Origin: Arenibacter aquaticus
Lineage (GTDB): Bacteria > Bacteroidota > Bacteroidia > Flavobacteriales > Flavobacteriaceae
Direction: 5' to 3'
Length of the DNA: 64,000 bases
Assembly: GCF_003957295.1 (NCBI RefSeq)
Contig: NZ_RQPJ01000002.1
Span: 434,001-498,000 of the forward strand
The notes beneath the pieces were generated by a model. The model worked only from the letters and a program-made list of their open reading frames with translations, did no database searches and was not told where the DNA came from. A program made the translations under genes and the position numbers. Shown here piece after piece: positions 62,212 through 64,000 of this stretch. How positions within the stretch are numbered: position 1 is the stretch's first letter; each line of letters begins with the position of its first letter.

Positions 62212-63249
62212 CTAAATTTTAAGCGTTTTAATGAAATCTGCGATTAAAACTGGAACGGGATACTTGTGCAATTCCCCAATTGGTATTCCCTCCTCTAGAT
62301 TAGCGCTGGGCGTTACGATCCAAAACCTGGTATGCAAGTGCTGATGGGAAAGCTTGTGAACTATTTTATCCTCATTATGAAGATACACCTCTGACGGTTC
62401 TTCCAACCCTTCATAATTTGCTAAATTTTCGGTAAGATCACCAACCTCTATATCCTTCCCTGTTTCCAGTAGCGGAAATTCATATAAATTTTGCCATATC
62501 CCCTTCCCTCTACGTTGCCGTAGCATTGTTTTTTTATTTCCGTCTATGGGCACCAAATAATTAAAAAAGCGATGGCGAACCTTGTTCTTTTTTAATTTAA
62601 CCGGCAAACTACCAACGCTATTTGTTGAAAAGGCAACACAGCTATCTTGAAGGGGACATTCCCTGCAATTGGGATTCTGGGGCGTACATTGCAAGGCCCC
62701 AAATTCCATAATCCCTTGATTGTAATAACGTATATTGGCCGTATCCATGACTTTCGTGGCCTTTTCCTTAAAATAATGCACACCTTCCCTACTATTTATA
62801 GGTAAGTCTATCCCGTAGTAGCGGGCCAAGACCCTGTAGACATTACCATCTACAACAGCTTTTGGCAAATTAAAGCAGATAGAGGCAATGGCACTGGCCG
62901 TGTAATCGCCCACTCCCTTAAGACTTAAAAGCTCCTTATAGCTACTGGGGAACTTCCCGTTATATTCTTCGGTAATTATTTTTGCTGTTGCGTGTAAATT
63001 TCTTGCCCTGGAATAGTACCCCAACCCCTGCCAAAGTTTTAGTACCTCCTCCTCTTTGGCCCTGGCTAAATCTTGAACTTGGGGATAAGCCTTTACAAAC
63101 TTCAGATAATAGGGGATTCCCTGTGCCACCCGAGTCTGTTGCAACATTATTTCCGAAAGCCAAATACGGTATGGATCATTTGTTTCCCGCCACGGCAAAA
63201 GCCTCTTATTTTCCTTGTACCACTGTAAAATTAATCTAGAAAAATTCAT
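62212..63249 (-). CDS. mutY: A/G-specific adenine glycosylase
   Basis: Removes adenine mispaired with 8-oxoguanine. The 345 residues carry the catalytic glutamate in SEIMLQQTRV, the helix-hairpin-helix LKGVGDYTASAIASI with the catalytic aspartate in AVVDGNV, and the [4Fe-4S] ligands C-x6-C-x2-C-x5-C in CTPQNPNCRECPLQDSC. The C-terminal NUDIX-like domain (about 225-340) recognises 8-oxoG. A perfect -7 box lies 19 bases upstream; it heads mutY-ssb-gldE-gldD. Confidence 0.96.
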   Translation of the reverse strand: MNFSRLILQWYKENKRLLPWRETNDPYRIWLSEIMLQQTRVAQGIPYYLKFVKAYPQVQDLARAKEEEVLKLWQGLGYYSRARNLHATAKIITEEYNGKFPSSYKELLSLKGVGDYTASAIASICFNLPKAVVDGNVYRVLARYYGIDLPINSREGVHYFKEKATKVMDTANIRYYNQGIMEFGALQCTPQNPNCRECPLQDSCVAFSTNSVGSLPVKLKKNKVRHRFFNYLVPIDGNKKTMLRQRRGKGIWQNLYEFPLLETGKDIEVGDLTENLANYEGLEEPSEVYLHNEDKIVHKLSHQHLHTRFWIVTPSANLEEGIPIGELHKYPVPVLIADFIKTLKI

Positions 63250-63267
63250 CTACTAAGGGATAATTTA

Positions 63268-63275
63268 CAAAAGTA
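63268..63275 (-). promoter_or_regulatory. Flavobacterial -7 box (TACTTTTG) for mutY
   Basis: Perfect TAnnTTTG on the minus strand, 19 bases before the mutY ATG. No TTG at -33. Confidence 0.45.
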
Positions 63276-63331
63276 ATCGTTTACTAACTTAAAATTAAGT
63301 TCCTTAGCGATGAAAGATAGAATTTAATTCA

Positions 63332-63339
63332 TATATTTG
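63332..63339 (+). promoter_or_regulatory. Flavobacterial -7 box (TATATTTG) for the HU gene
   Basis: Perfect TAnnTTTG 41 bases before the ATG of the HU gene. The flanking TATATTTGCA is shared with the rplU promoter. No TTG at -33. Confidence 0.5.
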
Positions 63340-63379
63340 CATCCCGAAAAAAAAATACTAAGAAATCTATTTAGTTAAA

Positions 63380-63670
63380 ATGACGAAAGCGGAAATTGTA
63401 ACGAGAATCTCAGAAAAACTGGGAATTGAAAAAGGAGATGTACAAGCAACTGTGGAATCTTTCATGGATGAAGTTAAAACATCTTTAGAGAGTGGCGACA
63501 ACGTATACCTAAGAGGTTTCGGCAGTTTTATTATTAAAACAAGAGCTGAAAAAACTGGTAGGAACATTTCAAAGAACACTACTATAAAAATTCCTGCGCA
63601 CAATATCCCCGCATTTAAGCCTGCAAAAGTTTTTGTAGAAGGAGTTAAGAGTAATGTACAAGTTAAATAA
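63380..63670 (+). CDS. HU family DNA-binding protein
   Basis: 96-residue nucleoid protein of the HU/IHF family that bends DNA as a dimer. Helices at the N-terminus (MTKAEIVTRISEKLGIEKGD), then the conserved VYLRGFGSFIIKTRAEKTGRN and PAHNIPAFKPAKVF arm regions. It is in the conserved HU-small basic protein-rng order and is divergent from mutY. Confidence 0.97.
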   Translation: MTKAEIVTRISEKLGIEKGDVQATVESFMDEVKTSLESGDNVYLRGFGSFIIKTRAEKTGRNISKNTTIKIPAHNIPAFKPAKVFVEGVKSNVQVK

Positions 63671-63700
63671 AATAGTATTAATCTAAAAAAGTAGACCTCT

Positions 63701-63790
63701 ATGCCTAGTGGTAAAAAAAGAAAAAGACATAAGGTAGCTACCCACAAGCGCAAGAAGCGCCGGAGAGCTAACCGACACAAGAAAAAGTAG
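63701..63790 (+). CDS. 29-residue highly basic protein, probable ribosome-associated
   Basis: ATG at 63701 to TAG at 63790. The product starts MPSGKKRKRHKVATHKRKK and ends NRHKKK: 29 residues, about 18 of them Lys, Arg or His. The same short protein is found beside HU and rng across Flavobacteriia. From memory it may correspond to a small ribosomal protein described in a Bacteroidota ribosome structure, but I am not sure. It lies 30 bases after the HU gene, and its stop codon lies inside a terminator stem. Confidence 0.8.
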   Translation: MPSGKKRKRHKVATHKRKKRRRANRHKKK

Positions 63791-63814
63791 TTGTTACAAC
63801 TACTTTTTCGTTTT
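63781..63814 (+). terminator. Rho-independent terminator overlapping the small basic gene's stop
   Basis: 13-bp perfect stem (63781-63793 with 63797-63809), 3-base loop, followed by GTTTT. The 5' arm includes the TAG stop codon. Confidence 0.8.
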
Positions 63815-63942
63815 ATACGTTCCTTGACATAGAAATTCACAAAAGAATTTCGACGGGTTTATACAACCTGTAAAATTATTGTTTAATCATTTGTCCCCAC
63901 TTGATAGCTATTAAGTACTGGGATGAATATAAATTAATTCAG

Positions 63943-64000
63943 GTGAATAGAGAATTAATCGTAAGATCTAGTTCCAATGCCGTCGATTTTGCCTTGCTAA
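63943..64000 (+). CDS. rng: Ribonuclease E/G, N-terminal fragment cut by the window edge
   Basis: From a GTG at 63943 the frame reads MNRELIVRSSSNAVDFALL and runs off the window. This matches the N-terminus of flavobacterial ribonuclease E/G proteins, and the position after HU and the small basic protein is the conserved one. Only 19 codons are visible, so nothing can be said of its catalytic domain. Confidence 0.75.
   Translation, partial: MNRELIVRSSSNAVDFALL

Noticed and set aside
1-64000. Mobile elements, CRISPR arrays, tRNA or rRNA genes
   Set aside because: No transposase or integrase motifs, no regularly spaced repeats, no tRNA-like cloverleaf and no rRNA sequence seen.

Overview
The window looks like ordinary chromosome of a member of the Flavobacteriaceae (phylum Bacteroidota). 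The evidence is the gliding/type IX secretion genes gldD and gldE beside ssb and mutY, several families largely restricted to Bacteroidota (DUF3098, DUF3127, DUF4301, PepSY-like proteins), almost no Shine-Dalgarno sites, and repeated promoter -7 boxes of the flavobacterial form TAnnTTTG, some with TTG 18-22 bases upstream. Base composition is AT-rich and even. I see no insertion sequence, prophage, CRISPR array, tRNA or rRNA gene. A marine genus related to Arenibacter, Maribacter or Zobellia is a guess.

Layout. 1-8.4 kb: leuS; ftsX-DUF3098-uppP-truB (division, cell-wall lipid recycling, tRNA modification); a TonB-like secreted protein; a thioredoxin-fold protein; a YitT membrane protein. 8.8-12.8 kb: an arsenosugar-type operon (TIGR04282 transferase, purine nucleoside phosphorylase, ArsM methyltransferase, DUF547, TIGR04283 glycosyltransferase) with no radical-SAM ArsS gene. 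12.8-20 kb: amidase, GH113-like hydrolase, trmB, LysE exporter, alkyltransferase-like protein, then an Fe-S/electron-transfer set (Mrp ATPase, NifU, ferredoxin-NADP reductase, ferredoxin). 20-26.9 kb: ABC exporter, SGNH lipoprotein, secreted protein, and an aldehyde dehydrogenase/DUF779 pair divergent from an AraC regulator. 26.9-31 kb: an operon of GntP permease, RidA, D-serine dehydratase-like PLP enzyme and M19 dipeptidase that reads as D-serine or D-amino-acid catabolism.

31-45 kb: slipin, tag, aat, DUF3127 (ending in an SSB-like acidic tip), flavin reductase, histidine kinase, HIT, greA, a degenerate Rieske-like lipoprotein, Gfo/Idh/MocA and DUF1080 sugar genes, and a TonB-dependent receptor preceded by a clear TPP riboswitch, so probably a thiamine-compound receptor. 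45-50.4 kb: a signalling island of hybrid histidine kinase with Hpt domain, sigma-54 response regulator and two paralogous PepSY-like secreted proteins. A 47-bp near-perfect palindrome with phased GTGTAA half-sites lies upstream of them. 50.4-54 kb: DUF4301, NadR-like P-loop ATPase, PnuC-type transporter and phosphopantetheinyl transferase. 54-64 kb: ahcY behind a promoter with a long leader, SDR reductase, DUF3332, rplU-rpmA (L21 with a long C-terminal extension), DUF4199, gldD-gldE-ssb-mutY, HU, a 29-residue very basic protein, and the first 58 bases of a ribonuclease E/G gene.

Most of this is conserved housekeeping. The parts most worth a second look are the D-serine operon, the arsenosugar operon without ArsS, the TPP-controlled receptor and its possible PnuC/kinase partners, and the PepSY/sigma-54 module with its palindrome.
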